Assembly (NCBI GenBank): GCA_948433885.1
Contig: CAOJEC010000010.1
Span: forward strand, 1-35,453
Direction: 5' to 3'
From: an uncultured bacterium
GTDB taxonomy: Bacteria > Bacillota_I > Bacilli_A > RF39 > UBA660
Length of the DNA: 35,453 nucleotides
The position numbers and the translations under genes were made by a program. This document shows, one piece after another, positions 1 through 8,885 of the stretch (positions are counted from its first letter, which is position 1; the number at the start of each line of letters is the position of its first letter). The notes under the pieces are model-generated. The model made no database searches. It worked only from the letters and a program-made list of their open reading frames with translations, and was not told the origin of the DNA.

Positions 1-5
1 TTTGG

Positions 6-51
6 GACATAATCAAATACTAACACTTAAGACATTATCATATACTAATCA
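6..51. repeat. Imperfect direct repeat upstream of the phosphoketolase promoter
   Basis: Two copies of a 19-base unit lie at about 6-24 and 33-51. They share GACAT, ATCA and ATACTAA and differ at three positions. The copy-to-copy distance is 27 bases and both lie upstream of the -35 box at 81. The arrangement suggests a regulator site, but no regulator can be named and AT-rich chance similarity is possible. Confidence 0.35.
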
Positions 52-80
52 AATCCGACACAAAAAGAGACTTAAAACCA

Positions 81-109
81 TTGCATAAATTGCACATTTA
101 CATTATAAT
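81..109 (+). promoter_or_regulatory. Sigma-A type promoter for phosphoketolase
   Basis: TTGCAT at 81-86 and TATAAT at 104-109 are separated by exactly 17 bases, about 30 bases before the start codon at 142. The ribosome binding site GAGGG is at 132-136. Confidence 0.7.
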
Positions 110-141
110 ATCTATATAAAATAAGAGAATAGAGGGAACAT

Positions 142-2502
142 ATGAAAAAACTTTCAAATAAAGAATTAGAAAAACTAGATGGCTATTTTCGAGCAGCCAA
201 TTATCTTTCACTCGGTCAACTATATCTTTTGGATAATCCACTTTTAAAAAGACCACTTGCCTTGACGGATATTAAGACGAACGTCGTCGGTCATTGGGGA
301 ACAGTCCCTGGTCAAAACTTCATCATGACACATCTCAATCGCATCATAAAGAAAAACAATTTGAACATGATTCTTGTCGTCGGTCCTGGTCATGGAGGAA
401 ATGCCGCTGTATCGAACTGCTATTTGGAAGGAACATACTCAGAAACGTATCCCGATGTAAGTCGAGACGAAAAAGGTATGAAACGCCTATTCAAACAGTT
501 CAGCTTTCCTAAAGGAATCTCTTCTCACGTCGCTCCTGAAACACCAGGATCAATAAACGAAGGAGGAGAACTAGGTTATTCACTTGCTCACTCTTTCGGA
601 GCAGCACTCGATAATGACAAACTGATAGTCGCTTGCATCGTCGGAGATGGAGAAGCAGAAACTGGACCGTTGGCTACGAGTTGGCACCTCAATAAAATTT
701 TGAATCCCAAAACTGATGGAATCGTCTTGCCGATTTTGCATTTGAATGGTTACAAAATATCCAATCCGACAGTCCTTTCGAGAATTCCGAGAAGCGAATT
801 GAAAAGCTTTTTCAAGGGATGCGGTTGGAAACCGTATTTTGTAGAAGCAAATTCGACCGCATCTGCCCACGAAAAGATGGCCGCTGCTATGGATCAAATA
901 GTCGAAGATATGAAGACTATAAAAATAAATGCCCATAAAAAAAAGATAAGTGAAAGACCCGAATATCCGATGCTCGTCTTCATTTCAAAAAAAGGATGGA
1001 CAGGACCAAAACTCATCGAAGAAAAAGAAATAGAGGGAACTTTCAGAGCCCATCAAGTACCAGTCGTCGTCGACCGCACGAGTGGAAAGAACATGGATCT
1101 TTTGGAAACATGGCTCAAAAGTTACAAACCCGAAGAGCTTTTCGATGACGATGGCCGTTTGAAGACGAAGTACGAAAGTATCATCCCCGATGAGAATCAT
1201 CGCCTCTTCAATAGACCTTATACAAACGGCGGACTGTTACTCGAAGAATTGAAGTTGCCCGATTTCAAAAAGTATGGTATTAAAGTTAACCACGGAAACA
1301 TAGAAGCACAAGATATGACCGTGTTGGCAACATACTTGAGAGACGTCATCAAGATGAACGATGAAACAGCCAATTTCCGTCTTTTTGCCCCTGATGAGAC
1401 TTTATCGAATAGAATGGCTCCACTTTTCGAAGTGACGAATAGACAATGGAACGGAGTGACATTGACTAACGACGAATTCCTGAACAAAAGAGGTGCTGTC
1501 GTCGACTCGGTGTTATCCGAACACGTCTGCGAGGGAATGCTAGAAGGATATATCTTGACTGGACGACATGGCATTTTCGACTCGTACGAAGCATTCATAA
1601 GAGTAGTCGACTCTATGATAAGTCAGCATGCTAAGTGGCTCAAAGTGACTAGTGAACTTCCTTGGAGAAAGAGTATATCTTCCTTGAACCTTCTACTGAC
1701 TAGCCATTGTTGGCAACAAGACCATAATGGATACACTCATCAAGATCCGGGTATTTTGAATCATCTAGTGACCAAAAAAGCATCGATTGTAAGAATGTAC
1801 TTGCCACCTGATGCAAACACCTTGTTATCCACAGTAGATCATTGTTTAAAAACCAAAGATTATATCAATGTCGTCGTCGCATCTAAACATCCGCGTCCCG
1901 AATGGCTATCGATGAAAGAAGCAACCATACACTGTACTAAAGGAATAGATAAATGGTCATGGGCTTCGACAGACAATGGAAAAGAACCCGATGTCGTCTT
2001 AGCTTGTGCCGGTGATACGCCTACTTTGGAATGTTTGGCAGCTGTTTCGATATTGCACGAGCATATGCCAAAACTGAAAGTTCGTCTCATAAATGTCGTT
2101 GATTTGATGAGACTGACATCTAATAAAGCACATCCTCATGGCCTCAGTGACAAAGAATACGATGAATTGTTCACAAAGAAAAAACATATCATCTTTGCTT
2201 TCCACGGCTATCCATCTTTGATTCACGAACTCACGTACAATAGAACAAACCAAAATCTACATGTACATGGTTACAACGAAGAAGGAACGATCACTACACC
2301 ATTCGATATGCGTGTACAAAACAATTTGGATAGATACCATCTCGTTTTAGATGTTCTAAAATACGTAGATAAGTATCCTGAAGAAGCCAAGAAATTGAAA
2401 AAAATCTGTAACGATTTACTCAAAAAACATGAACAGACGATCGGAGAAACTGGTGTGGACATAGATGAAGTTCGCATGTGGAAATGGAAAGAACTTAAAT
2501 GA
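142..2502 (+). CDS. xfp: Xylulose-5-phosphate/fructose-6-phosphate phosphoketolase
   Basis: This thiamine-diphosphate enzyme cleaves xylulose 5-phosphate (and often fructose 6-phosphate) with phosphate to acetyl phosphate plus an aldose phosphate, the key step of heterofermentative sugar use. The 786 residues match the usual family length. Visible signatures include GHWGTVPGQNF (50-60), GPGHGGNA (81-88), the substrate-loop GTYSETYPDVSRDEKGM (97-113), the ThDP-binding GDGEAETGP (168-176) and the DHNGYTHQDPG block in the second half. The start at 142 has GAGGG five bases upstream. The gene stands alone with its own promoter and terminator, so it is probably monocistronic. Acetyl phosphate made here would feed ATP production in the cytoplasm. 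I see no lesion. Confidence 0.97.
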   Translation: MKKLSNKELEKLDGYFRAANYLSLGQLYLLDNPLLKRPLALTDIKTNVVGHWGTVPGQNFIMTHLNRIIKKNNLNMILVVGPGHGGNAAVSNCYLEGTYSETYPDVSRDEKGMKRLFKQFSFPKGISSHVAPETPGSINEGGELGYSLAHSFGAALDNDKLIVACIVGDGEAETGPLATSWHLNKILNPKTDGIVLPILHLNGYKISNPTVLSRIPRSELKSFFKGCGWKPYFVEANSTASAHEKMAAAMDQIVEDMKTIKINAHKKKISERPEYPMLVFISKKGWTGPKLIEEKEIEGTFRAHQVPVVVDRTSGKNMDLLETWLKSYKPEELFDDDGRLKTKYESIIPDENHRLFNRPYTNGGLLLEELKLPDFKKYGIKVNHGNIEAQDMTVLATYLRDVIKMNDETANFRLFAPDETLSNRMAPLFEVTNRQWNGVTLTNDEFLNKRGAVVDSVLSEHVCEGMLEGYILTGRHGIFDSYEAFIRVVDSMISQHAKWLKVTSELPWRKSISSLNLLLTSHCWQQDHNGYTHQDPGILNHLVTKKASIVRMYLPPDANTLLSTVDHCLKTKDYINVVVASKHPRPEWLSMKEATIHCTKGIDKWSWASTDNGKEPDVVLACAGDTPTLECLAAVSILHEHMPKLKVRLINVVDLMRLTSNKAHPHGLSDKEYDELFTKKKHIIFAFHGYPSLIHELTYNRTNQNLHVHGYNEEGTITTPFDMRVQNNLDRYHLVLDVLKYVDKYPEEAKKLKKICNDLLKKHEQTIGETGVDIDEVRMWKWKELK

Positions 2503-2524
2503 GATAGCAAACGCTATCTTTTTA
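2502..2524 (+). terminator. Intrinsic terminator after xfp
   Basis: AGATAGC (2502-2508) and GCTATCT (2513-2519) form a 7-bp stem with an AAAC loop, followed by a run of T. The stem begins on the last base of the stop codon. Confidence 0.8.
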
Positions 2525-2578
2525 TATATTCACAAGCATGTCTAACTTTGTATTATGTTTCTATAATAAGAAAGACAA

Positions 2579-2608
2579 TTACACTTTTTAATTCATTTAT
2601 TGTATAAT
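2579..2608 (+). promoter_or_regulatory. Promoter for the GH25 lysozyme gene
   Basis: TTACAC at 2579-2584 and TATAAT at 2603-2608 are spaced by 18 bases. GAGG at 2621-2624 sits six bases before the ATG at 2631. Confidence 0.55.
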
Positions 2609-2630
2609 ATAAGACGAAAAGAGGAACACG

Positions 2631-3851
2631 ATGAAAAAGAAAATATGTATCATTACTAGTATTTTGATATGCACGATCGTTCTTATCACAATCGGCATCA
2701 AGTCGGGAATTCGGGCTTATGAGAAAGCAAAAGAAGAAGAGAAGATCAAAAATGCAGTGATCGAAGTAAAATTGGCCGAAGATTTGACTGCAAAATTCGC
2801 TTCTAAAAAGAAAGTTTCCGATTATATCACATCTATAAATGGCAAAATAATCGACGATCACTTGATAGATACGACTGAATTGGGTACGAAGAAAGTGCAA
2901 TTCGATTTTATAAACGAAGATGACATAAAAATACCGTATTCGTACGAAATAGAAGTGAGAGATACGACACCACCACTAGTGTGGTTATTTGGAGATTACT
3001 ATGTCACGACAGCTTTCACAGGCACCCTGGAATCGAAAATACTATGTGCAGATGACTACGAGGATGAACCTGTTTGCAAAGTGGAAGGGGAATACGACAC
3101 TAAAAAAGTAGGAACATACAAACTGAACTTCAAATCCTACGATTCGAGTGGAAATGTGACCGACATACCTTTCAGCTTACATGTCAGCAAGCCATCACAA
3201 GGAGGCTCTACGTACACACCAAATCCCGACAAGTTTTCAGAATTCGTCGCAAAGTACGAAGATGAACATACATCTCTTGGTATAGACGTTTCTTCTTGGC
3301 AAGGTGACATAGACTTCCAAAAAGTCAAAAATGCCGGAGTAAAATTTGCATTTGTGAGAGTCGGATCCAAGTGGGGTGCCGATGGAGATTACTTCTTAGA
3401 CTCGAAGTTCGAACGCAATATGAAAGGTTTTATGGAAGTAGGTATACCTATAGGAGCATACTTCTATTCGTATGCTAGAAATGAACAAGAAGCCAAAGAA
3501 GAAGCCGAATGGTTGATCGAAAAACTCGAAGATTACAAAGTCGACTTACCGATCGCCTTCGACTTCGAAGATTGGTCGCGTTACAACGATTACAAAATGA
3601 GTCTATATAGACTGAATAGAAATGCCGAAGTTTTCATCGAAACTCTCGAAAAAGCGGGATACAAAGGAATGCTTTACAGCAGCATTAACTACTTGAATAG
3701 AGTATGGGATACCGACGGAAAGATCGTTTGGGGTGCGCACTATACTACTAAAGCAGATTATCGAGGAAAATTCGATTATTGGCAAATTTCCAGTGAAGGA
3801 ATAGTCGATGGCATCCAAGGATATGTCGACTTGGATATCATGTACAAATGA
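2631..3851 (+). CDS. Membrane-anchored GH25 muramidase (lysozyme)
   Basis: A predicted peptidoglycan hydrolase that cuts the N-acetylmuramic acid-N-acetylglucosamine bond. Residues 5-24 form one hydrophobic segment after a Lys-rich start, with no obvious lipobox, so it is probably an N-terminal membrane anchor with the rest outside. About residues 40-190 form Ig-like modules ending in the DTTPP and YDSSGNV motifs of DUF5011-type domains. The GH25 domain begins at LGIDVSSWQGD. D219, D311 and E313 (in AFDFEDW) match the spacing of the catalytic acids D9, D98 and E100 of the Streptomyces enzyme Cellosyl. The gene has its own promoter. It ends 14 bases before the next start and may be co-transcribed with the dehydrogenase. 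Likely roles are wall turnover or competition. Confidence 0.9.
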   Translation: MKKKICIITSILICTIVLITIGIKSGIRAYEKAKEEEKIKNAVIEVKLAEDLTAKFASKKKVSDYITSINGKIIDDHLIDTTELGTKKVQFDFINEDDIKIPYSYEIEVRDTTPPLVWLFGDYYVTTAFTGTLESKILCADDYEDEPVCKVEGEYDTKKVGTYKLNFKSYDSSGNVTDIPFSLHVSKPSQGGSTYTPNPDKFSEFVAKYEDEHTSLGIDVSSWQGDIDFQKVKNAGVKFAFVRVGSKWGADGDYFLDSKFERNMKGFMEVGIPIGAYFYSYARNEQEAKEEAEWLIEKLEDYKVDLPIAFDFEDWSRYNDYKMSLYRLNRNAEVFIETLEKAGYKGMLYSSINYLNRVWDTDGKIVWGAHYTTKADYRGKFDYWQISSEGIVDGIQGYVDLDIMYK

Positions 3852-3864
3852 AGGAAGTGATTTC

Positions 3865-4599
3865 ATGCGAAAGAAAGTTTTGATAACAGGCGCAGCACGA
3901 GGTTTGGGAAAAAGTATCGCGATCGCATTTGCCGAACATGATTACGATGTAGTCATCACTTATTTGAACGGTGTTGAAGAAGCCCAAAAATTGCGGAGTC
4001 ATTTGATGGAAAATTATGAAGGAACATTCGAAATTGTCAAATTGGATCTCAGGGACGAGAATGCATGCCGACAATTGGGGAAAAATATGAATAGGCTAGA
4101 TGTCCTTGTGAACAATGCGGCCTTCAATGAAGATAAAAACTATGATGAATTCGACACTAAAGACTTCATCGATACTTACAAAGTAAATGTTGTCGGCCCA
4201 TATCTCTTGTCCATATCGTGTGAACGAGCTTTGAAAGAAGCTAATGGCTCGATAATCAATATATCTTCTTCAAATGCCATCGATACGATGTACAAAGAAT
4301 CCATCCCGTACGACGCTTCCAAATCGGCACTCATAAACATGACTAAAAATTTGAGTGTAGCCATGACCCCTGTACGCGTGAATGCGATCGCACCTGGATG
4401 GATAGATACACCATCGACAAAAGATATGGAACCAAAATTCAAAAAAAGAGCCCAAAATAGTAATATCATACATCGATTCGCAACACCTGAAGAAATCGCC
4501 AAAACAGTATATTTTGTAGCAAACGACGCCACGTACATGACAGGATCGACGATCATTTTAGACGGAGGTAATTATTATGGAAACGAAAAAGATAATTAA
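3865..4599 (+). CDS. Short-chain dehydrogenase/reductase (FabG-like)
   Basis: A classical SDR of 244 residues, the usual length. The nucleotide-binding TGAARGLG is at 8-15, the NNAA motif at 83-86, the catalytic SSS at 134-136, and YDASK gives Tyr149 and Lys153. The C-terminal TGSTIILDGG block is that of FabG-type oxidoreductases. The substrate cannot be told from sequence; 3-oxoacyl-ACP reductase is one option, but there are no fatty-acid genes nearby. The start at 3865 is chosen because AAGGAAG lies just upstream and the TGxxxGxG motif then falls at the normal position. Its last 23 bases overlap the next gene, which suggests translational coupling with the PLP enzyme. Confidence 0.88.
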   Translation: MRKKVLITGAARGLGKSIAIAFAEHDYDVVITYLNGVEEAQKLRSHLMENYEGTFEIVKLDLRDENACRQLGKNMNRLDVLVNNAAFNEDKNYDEFDTKDFIDTYKVNVVGPYLLSISCERALKEANGSIINISSSNAIDTMYKESIPYDASKSALINMTKNLSVAMTPVRVNAIAPGWIDTPSTKDMEPKFKKRAQNSNIIHRFATPEEIAKTVYFVANDATYMTGSTIILDGGNYYGNEKDN

Positions 4600-5800
4600 A
4601 GAAGCGGAAAAAGCTCTCAAAAAAGAAATATCCGCAATAGACGAACTGATATATGAAAACAGCCGAAAAGTATTAAACGCTTTTCACGAAGTCGGCATAA
4701 GCGAAATTCACTTTGGCACGACGACGGGATATGGATATGGAGACATCGGACGAGAAGCCATTGAAAAAGTGTTCGCACGAGTTTTAGACGCCGAAAGTGC
4801 CCTCGTTCGCAATCAGTTCATCTCGGGTTCACACGCATTGACAGTGGCCTTCTTTGCCTTTTTGAGGCCAGGAGATACGATGATCTCGATCACAGGAGAA
4901 CCTTACGACACATTGCACGAAGTGATCGGAATAAAAGATAATCCTAGTTCGCTAAAATCATACGGCATATCCTACGAATGCATAGATCTAAAAGATGACG
5001 ACTTCGACGATGAGAGCGTCATCGATACCTTAAAAGAAAAAAAATATAGATTAGTTCACATTCAAAGATCGCGAGGATATTCGAACAGGAAAAGTCTCAC
5101 GATAGATAAAGTCGAGCGCATAGTAAAGAAAATCGCTCAAATATCTCCAAACTCCATCATCATGGTCGACAACTGCTATTGTGAATTTGTCGAAGAAAAG
5201 ACTCCACTTACAGTAGGCGCACATATCATAGTAGGATCTCTCATAAAGAACCTAGGTGGAGGTATCGCCCCCAATGGAGCCTACATAGCAGGTCGAAAAG
5301 ATCTCGTCGAACTAGCCGCCGAACGACTGACCTTGCCAGGCGAAGGAAGTGAAGTAGGTCCTACTCTCGGCATAAACAAAGACTTTTTGAGAGGATTATA
5401 CATGGCACCAAGTGCCGTCGGTGCAAGTTTAAAACTATCTTTTCTCTCGTCGTACATACTAGAACAACTCGGTTATCGAGTATCTCCTCGCTACGACGAA
5501 CCACATGCGGACATCGTTCTAATGATCGAATTCAACTCGCCAGACAAATTGATCTCTTTCACACAAGGTATTCAATCCGGCTCAGCCATAGACGCCTTCG
5601 CCACGCCCGAACCGACCGAAATGCCCGGATACGATGATCACATCATCATGGCTTCGGGAAGTTTCATTCAAGGCTCGTCGATCGAAATAAGTTGCGATGG
5701 TCCTTTGAGACCACCGTATAATGCTTACTTACAAGGAAGTCTCACCTATGAGTATGCCAAATTGGCTCTCGAAAAGGCCCTTGCAAAATTGGAGGATTAA
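4577..5800 (+). CDS. Methionine gamma-lyase family PLP enzyme (aluminium resistance/YnbB type)
   Basis: A fold-type I PLP enzyme of 407 residues that fits the family once called aluminium resistance protein (YnbB in Bacillus). The GTTTGYGYGD motif is at 47-56, the conserved RNQFISGSHAL at 78-88, Asp198 in MVDNCY is the likely pyridine-nitrogen contact, and Lys224 in SLIKNLGGG is the likely Schiff-base lysine. The family's physiological reaction is poorly established; C-S lyase activity is inferred from homology. A GGAGG lies just before the start, inside the 3' end of the dehydrogenase gene, and the next gene follows at once, so 3865-6106 looks like one operon. Confidence 0.88.
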   Translation: METKKIIKEAEKALKKEISAIDELIYENSRKVLNAFHEVGISEIHFGTTTGYGYGDIGREAIEKVFARVLDAESALVRNQFISGSHALTVAFFAFLRPGDTMISITGEPYDTLHEVIGIKDNPSSLKSYGISYECIDLKDDDFDDESVIDTLKEKKYRLVHIQRSRGYSNRKSLTIDKVERIVKKIAQISPNSIIMVDNCYCEFVEEKTPLTVGAHIIVGSLIKNLGGGIAPNGAYIAGRKDLVELAAERLTLPGEGSEVGPTLGINKDFLRGLYMAPSAVGASLKLSFLSSYILEQLGYRVSPRYDEPHADIVLMIEFNSPDKLISFTQGIQSGSAIDAFATPEPTEMPGYDDHIIMASGSFIQGSSIEISCDGPLRPPYNAYLQGSLTYEYAKLALEKALAKLED

Positions 5801-6106
5801 ATGCTTTTAAATGGAAAAGAATACGATATAGGTACTCTCGTCAAAAACTTGGATACAGCATCAAACTCGTTCGTCAAAGTAGGGAATTTGATGCTCACCA
5901 AAAGAGAAGTGAATATTTTGAAAAGAAACTTTATAAAATACGAATGTGCTTCTTCGCTCAGCGATCTTCGTATCAAAATAGAGGAGGTCATGAAAGATGA
6001 AAGTTTGGACGAGGACTATTCTTACGAGCTAGAATCGGTCCTAGACAGCATTACTGAAAGAGATTACTACGATTATAGATCTCACGATCGTCGGCAAAAA
6101 GACTAG
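5801..6106 (+). CDS. Small acidic protein of unknown function
   Basis: 101 residues, not recognised. It begins directly after the stop of the PLP enzyme, with GGAGG in the last codons of that gene, so translational coupling is likely. The sequence is charged and mostly helical in character, with an acidic second half containing DEDYSYELE and a Tyr/Asp/Arg-rich tail (RDYYDYRSHDRRQKD). There is no signal peptide, membrane segment or metal motif. Codon use, including TCG, CGT and CGA, matches the upstream genes, so it is a resident gene. It ends before a good terminator. Confidence 0.75.
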   Translation: MLLNGKEYDIGTLVKNLDTASNSFVKVGNLMLTKREVNILKRNFIKYECASSLSDLRIKIEEVMKDESLDEDYSYELESVLDSITERDYYDYRSHDRRQKD

Positions 6107-6133
6107 AATCGCCCTGTCAAAATGTAAAATTCG

Positions 6134-6166
6134 AGCATCGAGATGTCAATTCGGTGCTTTTGTTTT
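6134..6166 (+). terminator. Intrinsic terminator of the 3.9-6.1 kb operon
   Basis: AGCATCGAG (6134-6142) pairs with TTCGGTGCT (6150-6158) over 9 bp including two G-T pairs, with a 7-base loop, followed by TTTTGTTTT. Confidence 0.7.
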
Positions 6167-6238
6167 GTCCAAAACGCGTAAAAGAAATGATATAGAAGTC
6201 TTTAAATATCTAGGTTTATATATACTTTGCTTCGAAAA

Positions 6239-6370
6239 GTATCCACAGTTTTGAAAGAACTTCGTGTAAACGTTTCTTCTTTTTCGACATCACGTATACA
6301 CTTTTCCACAAGCGATTAGACAAATCATTGGACGCATTTTGACTGTGGAAAACTATAAACTTTTCCACAG
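6239..6370. promoter_or_regulatory. Cluster of DnaA-box-like sites between convergent genes
   Basis: Three exact TTTTCCACA sites occur at 6302-6310, 6344-6352 (minus strand) and 6361-6369, plus GTATCCACA at 6239-6247. The DnaA-box consensus is TTATCCACA, so each differs from it at one position. The second and third TTTTCCACA sites form a perfect inverted repeat, CTGTGGAAAA-8-TTTTCCACAG (6343-6370). The first and last are both followed by a purine and GCGA. The 387-base gap 6107-6493 holds otherwise only the two flanking terminators. No replication gene is near, so an origin is not implied; DnaA titration or a repressor operator are options. Confidence 0.5.
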
Positions 6371-6473
6371 GCGAAATTTATCTACCTTTTTAAAAGGGTT
6401 TGCGTATTTCCAACATTGTCAAATATCCTATAAAAATGACCATTCGATGTGTAAAGTATATTTCTTTCAAAGA

Positions 6474-6494
6474 AAAAAGAGCCATTCGGCGCTT
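6474..6494 (-). terminator. Probable weak terminator of asnB
   Basis: Reading the minus strand, the asnB stop is followed by AGCGCC, a GAAT loop and GGCT, then a run of six T. The stem is short and imperfect, so this is tentative. Confidence 0.35.
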
Positions 6495-8320
6495 TATCTA
6501 ACTAAAAAGTATTCTTTATACCAAAGTAAGAAAGAATAGATCGTATAAACTTTTCTATGTGTCTCTCGAACTCCATTGTGATGATCATCTAACAGCTTCA
6601 TGATCTCATCTTGCTTGAAAAATTCGGCAACATAATCCTGTTCGAACTCCTCTTTTATCATTTTGTAATATTTATCTTCTTTCAAATAATCTTTAAAAGG
6701 AACTAGAAAACCGAGTTTTCTTCTTTCGAACCACTCTTTAGGGATCGTCGAACTAGCGGCTTGTCTCAATGCATACTTTCCTATGCCATCCCTGAGTTTA
6801 TCCGTCATTTTCAACTTTGTTGCCAATTTCAAGACTTCTTTATCCAAATATGGAACTCTCAACTCTAAAGAATGAGCCATCGTCATCTTGTCGGCTTTCA
6901 ACAAAATGTCATTAGGAAGCCACAAGAACATGTCGACGAACTGCATCTTCGAAATATCGTCCAAGCCTTTCGCACGATCGAAGTAAGGCTTCGTTATTTC
7001 CTTCGAGTCGGGACCACACATATATTCAGTAGTGAGGACACTTCCTACTTCCTTCGCGTCGAATATCATCGCTTGACCTATGTAAGATTCCTCTAGATTC
7101 TTCTTTCCTCTAATCAAGAAATGCTTTCCCTTAAAATTGGAAAGCAATTCGGCTACTTTGCCATTCAAAACTCTAAGAAACTTTGGTAGGCGTCTATACA
7201 TCCTTATATATGGACTATAGTTGTACGTGTCGTACCCTCCGAAAAGTTCGTCGGCACCTTCGCCCGATAGAACTACTGTGACATCTTTCTTTGCCATCTC
7301 ACTCAAGTAGAATAGGGGAACCGAAGAAAGGTTGGCATGAGGTTCATCGGAATAATATTGAACTTTTGGCAATGCTTCGAAGAATTCCTCGGAAGTGATC
7401 GTCTTTTTGGTATTCCTTATACCCAAAGATTCACTCAACACCTTCGCCCTGTCCGTCTCATCGAATCCATCGTGATCGAAGCCGACCGTAAAAGTATCGT
7501 CTGGTTTCAACAAAGATACTATATAAGAAGAATCGATGCCCGAACTCAAAAATGAACCTACCTTGACGTCGCTTATCTTGTGATATTCGACCGAAGAAGC
7601 GATAGTTTTCTCGATGTCGTCCAAGCGAACTCCTCCTTCGCCACTGAAATCTATGTCGAAATACTCTACAGGAGTGATCTTTTCTTTTTGATCAACACTA
7701 TACTTGATATAATGTCTAGGTTCTAATTTGTAAACACCCTTGAAAAACGTCTCATTTAGGGGATTGTACTGAAAAGTCATGAATGGCTTCAAAGCATCTT
7801 TGTTTATTTCACGTACAAAATCTGGATTGTCCAAAAAGGCTTTTATCTCGCTCGCGAACATGAAAGTATCGTTCATATGAGCATAGTAAAGTGGCTTTAT
7901 GCCGAATATATCTCGGGCGATGAATATTTCCTTCCCTACGATATCCCAAATGACGAAGGCGAACATACCACGAAGTTTTTGAAGTATTTCGGGTCCAAAC
8001 TCTTCATAACCATGCAAAACGACCTCGGTGTCGCTGTTCGTCTTGAAAACGTGTCCTTTTTCTTTGAGATCTTCTCTCAACTCTTCGAAATTGTAAATTT
8101 CTCCATTGAACATGATCACTTTCGTCTCATCTTCATTATAAATAGGTTGATCTCCACTTTTCAAATCGATTATCGAAAGTCTTCTAAATCCCATATGTAG
8201 CACATCATCCATGTAATAACCACAAGAATCTGGCCCTCGATGTATTATTCTTCTATTCATACCCTCGATGACAGCTTTATTTTTTTCTTTATTATTTATA
8301 TATCCTACAAATCCACACAT
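6494..8320 (-). CDS. asnB: Asparagine synthetase, glutamine-hydrolysing
   Basis: Makes asparagine from aspartate, glutamine and ATP. The start at 8320 is chosen because it gives the MCGFVGYI N-terminus, whose Cys2 is the class II amidotransferase nucleophile freed by removal of Met. An in-frame start 18 bases earlier would bury it. The glutaminase domain spans about 1-210, with RGPDS (28-32) and FNGEIYNF (71-78). The synthetase domain follows with the pyrophosphatase loop SSGIDSS (259-265) and SGEGADELFGGYD further on. The length of 608 residues is typical. AGGA lies nine bases before the start. It is transcribed against the neighbouring genes and is probably monocistronic. Confidence 0.95.
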   Translation of the reverse strand: MCGFVGYINNKEKNKAVIEGMNRRIIHRGPDSCGYYMDDVLHMGFRRLSIIDLKSGDQPIYNEDETKVIMFNGEIYNFEELREDLKEKGHVFKTNSDTEVVLHGYEEFGPEILQKLRGMFAFVIWDIVGKEIFIARDIFGIKPLYYAHMNDTFMFASEIKAFLDNPDFVREINKDALKPFMTFQYNPLNETFFKGVYKLEPRHYIKYSVDQKEKITPVEYFDIDFSGEGGVRLDDIEKTIASSVEYHKISDVKVGSFLSSGIDSSYIVSLLKPDDTFTVGFDHDGFDETDRAKVLSESLGIRNTKKTITSEEFFEALPKVQYYSDEPHANLSSVPLFYLSEMAKKDVTVVLSGEGADELFGGYDTYNYSPYIRMYRRLPKFLRVLNGKVAELLSNFKGKHFLIRGKKNLEESYIGQAMIFDAKEVGSVLTTEYMCGPDSKEITKPYFDRAKGLDDISKMQFVDMFLWLPNDILLKADKMTMAHSLELRVPYLDKEVLKLATKLKMTDKLRDGIGKYALRQAASSTIPKEWFERRKLGFLVPFKDYLKEDKYYKMIKEEFEQDYVAEFFKQDEIMKLLDDHHNGVRETHRKVYTIYSFLLWYKEYFLVR

Positions 8321-8338
8321 AATGTTTTGTCCTTTCAA

Positions 8339-8813
8339 ATTATTATCATTGTATCAAATTTTTGACGAAAAGTCTTTAGTTTCATATAAAAAATGTTAGA
8401 TTATTACAAATTTCAATCAGCAAAATGATGATGTAATAATTGAATATCCATCCTTCGTTTTTTTATATTTTGCACCTACAAGGTTTAATTCAGTATAACC
8501 GGCTAGATTTCAAATCGATTAATAAATTTCTTGAAAAACAATATTTTTAGTCATTATTTTATCCTAGAAATTAAAAATAGAAGAAATTAATCCTCTATTA
8601 AAATATGTAATATAAAAGAAAATATAGGGTTCCATCAATAAAGACAGTGCCCATGCAAAAATGTAAAACTTTTTTTCTTGCATAACCATCCCATCAAATA
8701 ACAATAATCATGTCAAACTATCTTATTCAAAACACATACTCTCCATTGCCTTTTTATTATTTATGCACCAATAAAGTGATTTCGAGCCCTCGTTTACAAA
8801 AAAATGAAATTTT
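8339..8813. other. 475-base AT-rich intergenic region
   Basis: Between divergently oriented asnB and the ABC operon. I see no coding frame or RNA gene. The only structure is ATGCAA (8653-8658) against TTGCAT (8678-8683), with A and T tracts extending the stem, and a downstream T-rich stretch; it is not attached to a gene. The asnB promoter should lie near 8345-8380 on the minus strand but no convincing hexamer pair stands out. Confidence 0.5.
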
Positions 8814-8855
8814 TTGACAAATGTCACTTACCTGTCACTTTACTTCGAATATAAT
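8814..8855 (+). promoter_or_regulatory. Promoter region with TGTCAC repeats before the ABC operon
   Basis: TTGACA at 8814-8819 and TATAAT at 8850-8855 are 30 bases apart, too far to act as one promoter. The -10 is likely real and may be activator-dependent. The palindrome TGACA-AA-TGTCA (8815-8826) overlaps the first copy of a direct repeat TGTCACTT (8822 and 8833, an 11-base period of one helical turn). An 11-base phased repeat just upstream of a -10 suggests a response-regulator site, possibly for the OmpR-type regulator encoded at 14108. Confidence 0.45.
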
Positions 8856-8885
8856 GGTGGTGTATTAAGAAAGGAGAAGTTTTCT

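Noticed and set aside
6107-6493. Chromosomal replication origin
   Set aside because: No dnaA, dnaN, recF or rpmH gene is near and there is no AT-rich unwinding element beside the boxes; only a DnaA-binding or similar cluster is claimed.
6339-6539. A 66-codon plus-strand frame in the DnaA-box region
   Set aside because: It has no ribosome site, crosses the inverted repeat and the asnB terminator region, and has unbiased codon use. It is treated as chance.
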